From contig PDHQ01000505.1 of assembly GCA_003339415.1 (NCBI GenBank), forward strand, positions 1-18,506: DNA of 18,506 nt. The letters are read 5' to 3'. Shown here piece after piece: positions 9,841-18,506 of the stretch. The position numbers and the translations under genes are program-made. This DNA is from Ophiocordyceps camponoti-saundersi (nom. inval.) (Eukaryota; Ascomycota; Sordariomycetes; Hypocreales; Ophiocordycipitaceae). Positions within the stretch are counted from its first letter, which is position 1; each line of letters begins with the position of its first letter. Below the pieces are notes generated by a model, which saw only the letters and a program-made list of their open reading frames with translations, ran no database searches and was not told where the DNA came from.

Positions 9841-12800
9841 AGAGTATAAGTCTCGTATAACCTAAGTAGGTTATTAGATAGTGGCCTTAATCCGTAACTT
9901 ATAGGAATTTATAGAAATAAAAGTTAATAAGGCTAAGTTAGGGCTATCCTTAGTATAGGCGTTAGCCGGGTTATTCTTACTATTAATCTATTATATTTCT
10001 AAAATTTCCTTACGCTTATATAACTTATAGATAGCTATAATATTAATTATTAACTATTTTTCTATCGTTAAGCCGAGCTATATTAGGTAATTATATAACG
10101 AATATAAGTTTATATAAAGAATAAGGGGGATTAGAGGCGTGCTTAGGGATCGTACGATAGCTTAAATAGTTAAGTAAAGGGCTAGGCTAATATTAACGCT
10201 ATTTACTATATTATAAAGTTCGCTTACTAGAATACTTTAAGTAACCCTTTTATACTTTATAAAGGTTTAGTAAAGGATATTACCTCGTATAACGAATAAG
10301 TTAGAGGACCGGTTTTCCTTACTAAGGATAATTAAGGTATTAAGCTATAAGGTAAGGTCCTTATTATTCGTAAACGATTTATCTATAAAAATAAATAGTT
10401 TCGTATAAGATAAGTTAAGCGGAATAAACTATAAACTACGGGTAGTATTATTAATCTACTACTAAATATATTTATTAAGGGCTAAAATATCTTATAAGGA
10501 AGGATTAGTTACTTAAGCGGCTACCGTAAGGTTATATAACGCCTCTAGTTAATAAGTAGAAATAATATATACTCCTTAGGCTCGCTAGCTAATAAAGTCC
10601 TATAAGGTAGTATCGGCGGTTAGGTTAATAACGTAAAGGCCCTTTACTTATCCTTTTTATATAAGAATAATATTATACGATTCGCGCGTAATATAATTAC
10701 TATTAAAGTTAATAGATAAGCTATTAGTAAGGAATATTTTAGGCTTTATATAAAGCTCTGCCCGTTTTAACTTATTTTCCTTAAGTTTAGAGAATATATC
10801 GAACGTAAAAGAGAATATATTATCTATCTATAAGCTTATTATTCCGAATAAATCGGAGCCGGCTATTATAAATAAAAGATATAAATCGTATAATAAGGGT
10901 ATTATATAAAGGTTCGTATAATAATAATTATAATATATCTTAAACTAGTATAATCTTAATTCTACTAGCCCGTATAGTAGCTTCTTAATATATAAAAGAG
11001 TATAAGGTAAATATTAATCTTATAGTTTTTTAGGAAGGTACGCGTATATCGTATAACTTAAAAAATTAGCAAACTACGTATATACTTATATAATATTTTA
11101 TAGTTCGCCTTAATAGTTATACGACTTTATAAAAGTAAGTTTAAGAGTAAGAAGAAAGCGCTATAATATACGTAAAATTATAAGTAATTACGTAAGTATT
11201 TCTTCCTTACTATTATCGCTATACCCTTAAATAATAAGCTAAGATTTTTCGTAAGGTTTATCGTTTAGATTCTTTACCTCTTATATAAGACGCGTTTTAA
11301 AAATACGTATATTCGGATCTAATATAAGGTTATATTATATAAATATAAAGACTTCCTATATAGAGAGGGTATTAATTTCCTTACGGTTAGAGGCCTCGAA
11401 TAGTTATCCTAAAGTAGTAATAATACCTTATTACTATAGTTATATAGTAAGTATATAGTTATCTTTTTCCTTTATAGTAACGAATACGGAGGGAAAAGCT
11501 TCGTACGAGTCTTTATTATATAGGGGTATAATTAGAACTTTAAACTATACCTTTTTCTCTATAAGTATAGTAGGGAGGGAGCGGAGATAAGGTTTAACTT
11601 ATATTATATAAAATCTAGTTAGTTTTATAGGGAGTTTAAGGATAATATCTTAGCCGTCGAAACTAGAAATACGGAAAAAACCTTACTATTTATTCTTTTT
11701 ACGCTAAATAAGAACTTCGCTTTAAAAAGGAAATAATAAGATATTATATAAGTTAAGTCCGTTTCGGGTATAGAGAGCGCGTAAAATATCCGCTTAAGCT
11801 TTAATTTATTATACCTATATTATAGCGCGCTAAATCGCTTAGGCTCTTATAGTAATATTAGGGGCCGGGGCCGAGTTATACGAAATATAAAGGTAAGCGC
11901 TAAAAATAAGAAATATTAAGATAAGACTATTTAGTTTAGCTATATCGTTAATAGCCTTAATAGCTATCTAAAAAATAGTTACGTTATTAGTCTTAGTATT
12001 AATTTCTTATTATAAGATATTATACGCCCGCTTAAGAGGGGCGTATATATATTCGACCTTACCGATTACTTAATACGCTTCGACGGGTACTTTTTTATAT
12101 ATAATACCGAGTAGTTTCGCGTTTATACGAAACTCTAAAAAGGAAAAGTTAGTCCTAGTATTATAGGAGATAATATTTAGTAGGCCTTAGTATATATAAA
12201 TCTAGCACTTATATAAGGCGTTCTAAGCGTCTGCCGCTAATATACTTTATATAAAAGCGGCTACTTAGAAAGATATAGCTTTATTAATAGCGTATAGGAC
12301 CGGCCTATTATAAAAGTAAAAAATATTAATAATTAGCGAGTAATTAAAATTATAGTTATTTTTAAGGGAGAATTTAAATCGCTAAGGTTTTAAGTTATAT
12401 AACTAATATTAGTAATATAAATATTAAATTAACTTAAGGGCTACGGGGGTTATATCCGAAAAACTAGCCTTTTTTAGTAAATTATAAAGCTATTATATAT
12501 AAAAATAGCTAAAACGTTAGTAAAGCTATCGTAACTCCTATTCTATATAATACGATATAAATTCTTATTTAGAAATATTAAAGAATAGATATCCCTATTT
12601 CCTAATAATAAGGATCGTTATATTATTATATTATACGATAATATCTTTTATATTATCGTAAAAAGTACGAAAGTAGTTAGTATCTTTAAGGTAAAAGAGG
12701 AAGGGAGTAGAAATATTAAGGATATAGTAAAGGATTTTACTAAGTAAGTTTCGTACGATAATAGTTCCGATTAGCTAAGTAAGTTCTAAGGAGCTAAAAT

Positions 12801-14910
12801 AGATTATATTCTTAGTTAGAGTTTAGTTAATAGTTATACGAGAGTATTCCTAGATATAGGCTTTTACTTATAATTTACTTACGGTTAAGATTTACGTAGC
12901 TTCTATATTTTAAAGCTCGCCTTAGTATATTATATAATACGTATTAAAAAGGAGGAATTTTTCCGCGGGAACCGTTAAGGCCTTTAGTTAGTAGATATTA
13001 TCGCTAGTAAGGCGGTATATATAAGCCGCTATAGTAAAAAATAAAACCGCGTTTTCGCTACTAATAATTTCTTTTTTAATATTAGAGTTTTCGTTATATA
13101 ACTATAAAAACTAAGAATCTTATTTATTAAAACTTTTATATAATAGAAAGAATACGCTAAATTTTTCCTCTATAAGGGGGTCCTAGTTAGTTTCTTTATA
13201 ACTAGTAAGGTATTACTTATATACGCGTTAAATATTATCTAACTTATAATTCGTAAACTAATATCCTTCCTTTTTATATACGAAGTACTTTCGTATTATA
13301 TAAGGTTAGAACTAGCGTTACTATAAGGAAAAACGTTATATAGGGGGCGATTATCGTTAGCGGGGAGTAAAAAAAGATTATCTAAGGTTTATATAATACT
13401 TATTATAATTAAGGTAGCGTTATTCGATAAAAAACTAGTTAGTAGTTTTATCTATAGTAATAGTAAGGGAGGAATAGAGGCGATTAATAAATATTTCGTA
13501 CGATATATTTTAGAATATTATAGCTAATTTAAGTTCTAGAACGCCGCGATAAGCTCGTATAATAATAGTAAGAAGTTACTTTTCTCCTTAATAGTTAGAT
13601 CTAAAAGCTTATTAAATAAGTCGAAGTTTATTAAAAAGGGTATTAAGTAAATTTATTATAGTTTTATCGAGGTTTTCTTATTATACGATATTAAAAGAAA
13701 GAGTAGTTTAATTTATCTAATATAATAAATAGTTCGTATAAATATTAAAATATATATCTAAAAAAGTGTAAATTTTATCTTATCGTTTATCTAATTTAAT
13801 AAAGTATAAATAATAATCCTAAGCTTTATCTAAAAGGATATCCGGAAAAATAGCGTAAAATTAATCTTCCGTTATATTAATATAAGAGTAATAGCTAATA
13901 AAAATCCTAGCCTTATTAATTAGTATATCGTACGGCCGCCTTATATAGTTCTAATCTTTTCGCTAACTTTTAAGGAAAGCGGTAACTTTATCTAGGGAAA
14001 TTAGTTTATTTACTACTCTTTATATTAGTAATAGTATATAGACTCGTATAATACCTATTAAGGCTTAATTTATCAGTTCCGGGAGGGTCTAAGTTAAGGT
14101 TACCGAGGGTAGCTATATATTTAAGTTATATAGAGTAGTTAACTCCTATATATAAGTTATACGAAGTTAGTATTCGGCTAAGATATTTCGTAATAGCTAT
14201 ATTAAGATATATCTTAATTCGGGGGGCTATGCTAAGTATAAAGCTTATATCGTATAATCTAGAAAAGTTAGTTCGGAAAAGGGGGGGTAGTCTAACCGTA
14301 TAGAAGGGGCTTCTTACGGGTTAGGGGGTAAAATATCTTCCGGTTTAGCCTTAAGGAGTTATATAAAGCGTTTAATTAATATATTATTTCCGATAAGCGA
14401 GATATATTATATAACTATAATTTAAGTTAGTTTTTTTAAGAATATACGGTAGATATATTTTAGCTAGTAGTAGGTCTATCCCTAAAATTCCGATTAGATC
14501 GTATAAAGAAGGTTATCCTTATAAAGGTTAAAGTAAATAATATCGTATATCTACTAAGTAATAAATATTATTAATTTAACCTTATCGGGAGGTTATATAA
14601 GGTTAGGTTATATATCCTAATAAATTAGGTTTATACTTTAATTCTAAATATAAGGGTTAACTTCGCTTCCTTCTATTATTTTATTATACGAAGCTAAAGT
14701 CTTATTTATTACCGTTATTATAGTTAATATATTTACTATTTCCTATTTAACTTTTAGAGTTATAGAAGCTATATTATTATTATTATATTTCCGGAACGCT
14801 ATTAAAGGTAATATTATATAACTAATAAAAAGTACTAGGCTAAATATAGCTCTTTAGTAAGGATTTTATTATTAGTAGGTATCGTACGTTACTTTAATCT
14901 TTCCGTCTTA
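9841..14910 (-). pseudogene. copia gag-pol polyprotein, one continuous frame with RIP stops
   Basis: A single minus frame (first codon base divisible by 3) can be followed for about 5 kb without a frameshift. Gag shows ITLKVK and TLASYNKIIEGSEVNPYI near 14700. A zinc knuckle of type C-X2-C-X4-C-X4-H lies at 13287-13246. The pre-integrase block reads FNISK at about 12580 and ends in the HRRFGHP region near 12525. Integrase core reads VLYAINKAISF (for VLHxxDEATSF) at 12300. Reverse transcriptase reads FEASNRKEINTLS at 11400, VKNLNDKPYEKS at about 11275, and IDNIFSF with the catalytic Asp pair at 10824-10819. RNase H reads KLFIFIDKSFTNNKDL around 10380, then YKRKEILEI and NSKNNPAN near 9970. TAA and TAG stand where Gln or Trp is expected. 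The start and stop codons are not certain, as ATG became ATA. Confidence 0.92.
13246..13287 (-). other. zinc-knuckle remnant of copia Gag
   Basis: Codons read Y-F-V-Y-K-K-E-G-Y-stop-F-T-N-Y. Undoing TG-to-TA and CA-to-TA changes gives C-F-V-C-K-K-E-G-C-W-x-T-N-H, a C-X2-C-X4-C-X4-H knuckle of the kind found in this fungal copia clade. All four metal ligands are lost in the present sequence. Confidence 0.75.
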
Positions 14911-15086
14911 ATAGTAGCACCGGGCAAAAATAGCTTTTTAGTAAAAACTAATATTAAAAAGTAAGGTAAAAGTATAAATATTAGTCGATAGCGGGTATAG
15001 GGGCTTTTTAGTATCGTACGATACCTATCTCGTTACTTTAGCTAATTTATAATTAACTAATAATAACTAGTATAATTACTAATTAG
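14911..15086 (-). other. copia 5' leader with possible primer-binding site
   Basis: This lies between the 5' LTR and the first clearly Gag-like residues. Directly after the LTR the minus strand reads CTAATTAGTAATTATAC. If the first TAA was TGG before RIP, a tRNA-complementary primer site could start here, but the tRNA cannot be named. The same frame as gag-pol stays fairly open through the leader, so the true start could be further right than 14910. Unmutated CA words survive at 14918-14927. Confidence 0.35.
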
Positions 15087-15387
15087 TATTAAGTAATCTT
15101 TATACGTACGTATAAGTAAGAGAAAGTAAAGGTAACTTATATTAAGTATAATTAAAGATAGATACCCTTCCTTTATTATATAAGGAAGAGCGGCTATATA
15201 GCTAAATAATAATCTACTTCTATACCCTCCTTTTTCTTATCTAAGCTACCTCCTACCTCCTAAGTTATACGAGGCACGACTTAGGTAGTGATATATATTT
15301 CGTTAGAGGCTTCCCTATATCTATACTATCCTCTATATATATATCGTATAGCAGATATAAAGGGGTATAGAGAGATAATATCTAATA
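15087..15387 (-). repeat. copia 5' LTR (right copy)
   Basis: 301 bp, aligning without gaps to 8114-8414. It keeps CG or CA where the left copy has TA at several places (around 15273-15300 and 15344-15352). The reverse is true around 15176-15183, where the left copy has TCGTACGAGG and this one has TTATATAAGG. The two copies were therefore mutated independently. GAGAT follows directly. Confidence 0.95.
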
Positions 15388-15392
15388 GAGAT
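15388..15392. repeat. target-site duplication, right copy (GAGAT)
   Basis: Exact repeat of 8109-8113, immediately right of the right copia LTR. Removing 8114-15392 restores a continuous gypsy sequence. Confidence 0.92.
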
Positions 15393-15959
15393 AAGGCGGT
15401 ATTTAAGGTTAAATTTATAAGTATAGCGAGAGGTAATAATATTTATCTTAGCCTTTATATTAAGGAGTGCTAATATAAGGGTAATATCTATACCGCTAAC
15501 GCGGACTTATATATAAAGGAGGTCTTATATTATTTTTAGTATATTAAAAGATAAGATATATATATAAATATTAAAAGGTTTAAACGTAAGTATTAGAGGG
15601 AACTTAAGATTCTTAAGGATAAAGATTTCTACGTTTATAATATAATCTTCTTCGTTTTCCTTATATATAATCTCCTTAAAAGCACGATAATTAAATAATT
15701 TTATTAGAATATAATTACTTTTAAAAATAATAAAGTTTATAATTAGCTTAGCGTAAATATTATTAAAGAAAAATATAAAGCTATAATTAAGAAGGTAGTT
15801 TATATATTTAAGAATTATAATAATATTAATAGTGCTAAAGCTAGCTTAGCTAGTTAAGGGCTAATTAACTAGTTTCTTAATAAAGACTTCCTTAAATTTA
15901 AAAGTCTTATAATTAAAGTATTTAGCCTTATTAGCTAATATTTAAAAGACCTTAATACT
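15393..15959 (-). pseudogene. gypsy segment between Gag and reverse transcriptase, right of the copia insertion
   Basis: By position this continues the gypsy polyprotein after Gag. The gag frame remains readable but is broken by many stops below about 15950, so the gag-pol frame change or an indel may lie here. No protease triplet was recognised. A plus-strand frame across the same bases looks open but is judged antisense. Confidence 0.5.
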
Positions 15960-16710
15960 AAGTTCTAAGTTTATTATAATTAAGTTTATTAGTCTAACTA
16001 AAACCTTTTTTTTTAATAATCTTATTTATAATTAAGTTAGTAATCTTATTATACTAGTTAATAATTTTTACTTTAAGGCGTAAGTAAGTAGCGGCTAAAA
16101 GGGCTTTATCTTAAATTTTTTTTTACTTAGTAATAGCTTATTTTTATTATATAACTTCCTAAGTATAAGTAATTAAAGTTAGTTTACTAGTAGATTATAA
16201 AGTGCTAAAAAGGGAAAAGGTTTATAAAACCCTATTCTTAGTTAAGCTCTTTTTAACTCTTAGGCGCTTAAGTTTATAAGCGTTAACTATAGCTTAAATA
16301 AAGTTAATCTTACCTATTTAATCTAATAATACTAAGTCCCGCTATATAATAATAAGAGATATAATAAGCGCTAGAGTTTTATTTTTAAGTAGTGCTAAAA
16401 GGGTTTATTAACTTATATCGTTATAATTTATAAAAGCTAAGATTATTTTTTATTCCTTCTTATTAGGAGACTAATTATAGTTATTAATAGTAAAGCTTTT
16501 AACTTTTAGGATTAAGTTTAATATAAAGGATTTTAGCTAGTTTTTAACTTAGTATATTAAAAGGCGTTTAATATAGCTTCTTACCTTAATAAATTTATAA
16601 GCAAGGCTTAGTAATATAGTAATATAGAAAGTATATAATTTAAGAAAAAGCTTTCCGGTCCCTAAGTTATAATAAATAAAGCTTAGTTTTTTATTATAAA
16701 TTACTAAAAA

Positions 16711-16752
16711 GTAGTTATTAGCGTAATAAGTAAGTTTATTATAATAATAGCA
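16711..16752 (-). other. CCHC zinc-knuckle remnant of gypsy Gag
   Basis: Fourteen codons read C-Y-Y-Y-N-K-L-T-Y-Y-A-N-N-Y. Codons 4, 9 and 14 (TAT, TAT, TAC) revert to Cys, His and Cys under RIP, giving C-X2-C-X4-H-X4-C, the standard retroviral-type nucleic-acid-binding knuckle. Only the first Cys codon (TGC, 16752-16750) is intact. Confidence 0.85.
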
Positions 16753-17018
16753 CTTATAACTTTTTTTACTTAAGATTATATTAATATTTAATTTATTATT
16801 AAATTTATTAGTCCCGTACGTTACGATATTAGTAATAATAAGGGGTCTGCCTTACTAAGTCTTATAAGCTAAAGTATTTTTATTTTTAACCTTATTAGCT
16901 AAGTTATAGATATTATTCTATATATTAGCTAAGTTAATAAAGAGGGTATTTATCTATTTAGCTAAATTATCTATAGTTAAACTTTTTAAGTTATTATATT
17001 ATCCTTTAGTAATAGTTT

Positions 17019-17162
17019 TTAAGTAAGTTTTCTTATAAATTCTCTTAGGGGTTATTAGTTGCTTTTCTTTTAGAAAAAACTTTATAGTCTTTAAGTAAGT
17101 TTTCTTATAAATCCTCTTAAGGGTTATTAGTCGCTTTTTTTTTATAAAAAACTTTATAGCCT
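17019..17162. repeat. 72-bp direct tandem duplication within gypsy gag
   Basis: Units 17019-17090 and 17091-17162 align without gaps, both starting TTAAGTAAGTTTTCTTATAA. The period is 72 bases, or 24 codons, so it preserves the gag frame and duplicates a basic segment (minus-strand IKFF..K..LIT.KRIYKKTYLKT). The copies differ at a handful of sites, mostly transitions. It lies just upstream of the linker that leads to the zinc knuckle. Confidence 0.9.
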
Positions 17163-17520
17163 TTTCCTAGCCTTATTAAAGCTTTTAATTATAAAAAGTT
17201 ACGGTAAGCTCGAATCTTTAAAGTAAGGCTTAAAATAGCCTTAGATACTTTTTATAAGCTAGCTATAAAATATAGCCGTAATATCTTTATAAGTTAAATT
17301 ATTCCTCTTTAAGAGCCTAACTTAAACCTTTTTCGGTAAAATATTAAAAATATTACTAGATTCTATAATAGTATTAGTTAGGTATCTTTCCTAAGCTAAA
17401 TAAGTAGCTAGAGTCGTATTATAAACTTCTTATAGTAAAGATACTAATAAATTAAACTTAGAATATATATATTATATTAACTTAGATAATAAGGTTCGGG
17501 TAACTTATCCGGATTATATA

Positions 17521-18069
17521 ATATATAGGAATATTAAATTTACCGCACGATATACTCTAGCTAATAAAGTTATAAAAGATTAAATAATAACTTTACTTAT
17601 AACTTATCTCTCTCTTAAAAAGTATAGAAAAGTAAGTATATTATATATATATTCCGGCTATACTCCCTCTTACCCTCGATTCCTATTATATTAATAATAT
17701 ATATTATATTAATATTATACTAATCTCGGATTAGTATTATCTTAAGTTTAACTCCTCTTTATATATACCTCTAACCTCTTACTTTATTTATATAAAGATA
17801 GTAATTTCTACGACGCGTATTACACGTATTTAACGCGTATTATATTCCTAAGTAGCTAGTAATATATATATTCTAATATTAGTAACTTTTTTTTCTAGTT
17901 AGGAATATTTATCTTACCGTATAGGTAGTTAAAGTATAATTAGGTTCTTTTAGTAGCTATTATAAATCGAATTATTTTTTTACTTTTAAGGATTTATATA
18001 GTTTAAGGTCTTATAAATACCTTTTACCTTACTAATCTATTAATAAGTTTAGGTTAATATAGGGTTTAA
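17521..18069. other. gypsy 5' flank, possible leader and LTR, not proven
   Basis: No coding domain was read. The minus strand carries TATATAAAGAGG (about 17768-17757) and, downstream, AATCGAGGGTAAGAGGG (about 17683-17667), an arrangement like an LTR promoter and leader. ACGCGTATTA occurs at about 17813 and again, one base changed, near 17832. No matching repeat exists beyond the left end of pol, so an LTR call cannot be made. Confidence 0.3.
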
Positions 18070-18253
18070 AATTAGTTAGTAACTTTTTTAGTTATTTTTT
18101 AGTTAGTTATAACTGACTGACTAAAGTCACGTTTTTTAGTGACTAAATTAGTCACTAACTGACTAAAGTCACCTTAGTAACTAATCTTTAGTTATAACTT
18201 TTAGTTATTAGTTAGTTATAACTAACTAATAACTAAAAAAATTAGTCACTAAC
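18070..18253. repeat. palindromic repeat cluster (MITE-like), largely spared by RIP
   Basis: The block is built from TTAGT, GTTAGT and GTGACTAA words in both orientations. CTGACTAAAGTCAC occurs at 18117-18130 and 18159-18172. TTAGTGACTAA and its complement meet at 18136-18158. A perfect palindrome occupies 18199-18238, and an outer imperfect arm pair (TTAGTAACTAAT at about 18174 against the complement of ATTAGTCACTAA at about 18241) extends it. Unlike the rest of the window it keeps several CA and TG dinucleotides. The related block at 2277-2367 has the RIP-changed form of the same core. Confidence 0.75.
18199..18238. repeat. perfect 40-bp palindrome
   Basis: The left half TTTTAGTTATTAGTTAGTTA is followed with no spacer by its exact reverse complement. 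Such a sequence could extrude a cruciform or form a hairpin in single-stranded DNA or RNA. Confidence 0.95.
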
Positions 18254-18506
18254 CTTAATTATTTTTTTTATATTTTAAATAAATACTATAATTTAAGCGC
18301 TCTTTAAATATATTTTTTTTAAAATTTTAGTTATTTTAATTCTTTTTTAAGAAAATATAATAGATATAGTATTTTTTTAAAAAAGGTATTATTATAATAT
18401 TACTATATTAGTAAAGAAAATATAAATAAAATTATTTAATATTATCTCTTTTTATTAAATAAGGCTTTCTTAGTTATAAATTAGTTTTTTTATAATTTTA
18501 TCTATT
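18254..18506. other. AT-rich end of the window, nothing recognised
   Basis: Extremely AT-rich with almost no CA or TG. No repeat shared with the left flank of the window and no coding trace was found. Confidence 0.5.

Larger units (their letters stand above)
8114..15387 (-). mobile_element. complete Ty1/copia LTR retrotransposon, 7274 bp, RIP-inactivated
   Basis: Two direct 301-bp repeats (8114-8414 and 15087-15387) bound the element, and GAGAT flanks it on both sides. Minus-strand order is 5' LTR, short leader, Gag with zinc knuckle, GAG-pre-integrase, integrase core, reverse transcriptase (RVT_2), RNase H, a 1.4-kb untranslated part, a purine tract and the 3' LTR. Integrase before reverse transcriptase defines the copia superfamily. 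CpG words (for example TCGTACGA) are visibly more frequent here than in the surrounding gypsy and hAT DNA, and the change coincides with the LTR borders. This marks a younger insertion or an originally GC-richer element. Confidence 0.95.
4250..17520 (-). mobile_element. Ty3/gypsy LTR retrotransposon remnant, split by a copia insertion
   Basis: All recognisable gypsy parts lie on the minus strand in the standard order: Gag with zinc knuckle (17520-15960), an unresolved protease-region segment (15960-15393 and 8108-7086), reverse transcriptase (7085-6290), RNase H (6060-5800) and integrase (5340-4620). Without the inserted 7279 bp (copia element plus one target copy) the coding part is about 6 kb, a normal length for this group. 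The coordinates cover the coding part only. No matching pair of LTRs could be found on the two sides, so the element's ends are undefined. Every readable frame is closed by RIP-type stops, so the element cannot move by itself. Confidence 0.88.
15960..17520 (-). pseudogene. gypsy gag (nucleocapsid) remnant
   Basis: Gag forms the virus-like particle that packages element RNA. One minus frame (first codon base divisible by 3) can be followed from about 17520. It reads FTEKGLS and ALKEE (about 17340), LAYKKYLRLF (about 17260), RFELTVTFYN (about 17215), a 24-residue unit present twice (17162-17019), then a helical Asn/Leu-rich stretch (IDNLAK, NLANKVKNKNTLAYKT). A CCHC zinc knuckle lies at 16752-16711. 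The frame continues with FLKLYTFYITILLSLAY and KLKRLRVKKSLTKNRV to about 15960. Relative to pol, after subtracting the inserted copia and one target copy, gag is in a different frame, as in many gypsy elements or after an indel. The start codon is not identifiable. Confidence 0.82.

Noticed and set aside
10000..10800. Open-looking plus-strand frame inside the copia element
   Set aside because: The opposite strand here gives clear RNase H and reverse transcriptase motifs in the correct order, so the plus frame is a mirror of real coding sequence.
15288..15473. 61-codon open frame on the plus strand
   Set aside because: It starts at GTG, begins inside the right copia LTR, crosses the target duplication and ends in gypsy sequence, antisense to both elements. 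It is a chance gap between RIP stops, not a gene.
7870..15960. Plus-strand frame that reads plausibly across the copia insertion once it is removed (7870-8113 joined to 15393-15960)
   Set aside because: Its stops look RIP-compatible and the composition is protein-like, but the gypsy zinc knuckle and reverse transcriptase on either side are on the minus strand and the gag frame continues into this area on that strand. Best explained as antisense shadow.
17019..17162. CRISPR-like direct repeats
   Set aside because: There are only two adjacent 72-bp units with no spacers, and they lie in frame inside a gag remnant.

Overview
This window has no intact gene. It is a block of dead transposable elements in what looks like an AT-rich, heterochromatic compartment of a filamentous ascomycete genome (Pezizomycotina). 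The main sign is near-total loss of the dinucleotides CA and TG: I find one TG and no CA in the first 790 bases. CG, CC, CT and TA remain. That is the signature of repeat-induced point mutation (RIP, CpA to TpA on either strand). It also explains why open frames are absent: CAA, CAG and TGG have become TAA or TAG, and ATG has become ATA. Reading frames were therefore found by translating through stops and treating them as former Gln, Trp or Arg. The genus cannot be told from this sequence.

Layout, left to right. (1) 1-127: a TATT tetranucleotide microsatellite, then featureless AT-rich DNA. (2) About 1000-1877, plus strand: the C-terminal half of a hAT-superfamily transposase. (3) 2277-2367: a small palindromic repeat, RIP-mutated. 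(4) 2458-2710: an isolated GC-richer island with a TATA motif, followed to about 3950 by an unidentified degenerate plus-strand coding trace. (5) About 4250-17520, minus strand: a Ty3/gypsy retrotransposon. Gag with a zinc knuckle lies at the right. Reverse transcriptase, RNase H and integrase lie at the left, in one shared frame from about 7085 to 4250. (6) Inside that element, at 8114-15387, also minus strand: a complete Ty1/copia retrotransposon of 7274 bp with two 301-bp LTRs and a 5-bp target duplication (GAGAT). Its gag-pol frame (gag, zinc knuckle, integrase, reverse transcriptase, RNase H) is preserved for about 5 kb without a frameshift. (7) 18070-18253: a second palindromic repeat related to the one at 2277. 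It still has its CA and TG dinucleotides and contains a perfect 40-bp palindrome.

History, inferred. The gypsy element inserted first. The copia element then jumped into the gypsy region between the Gag zinc knuckle and the reverse transcriptase. RIP later mutated everything, including both copia LTRs independently: they differ at about 31 of 301 positions, all transitions, with no indels. The small repeat at the right edge escaped RIP or arrived later. I found no RNA genes, CRISPR arrays, origins or host genes.
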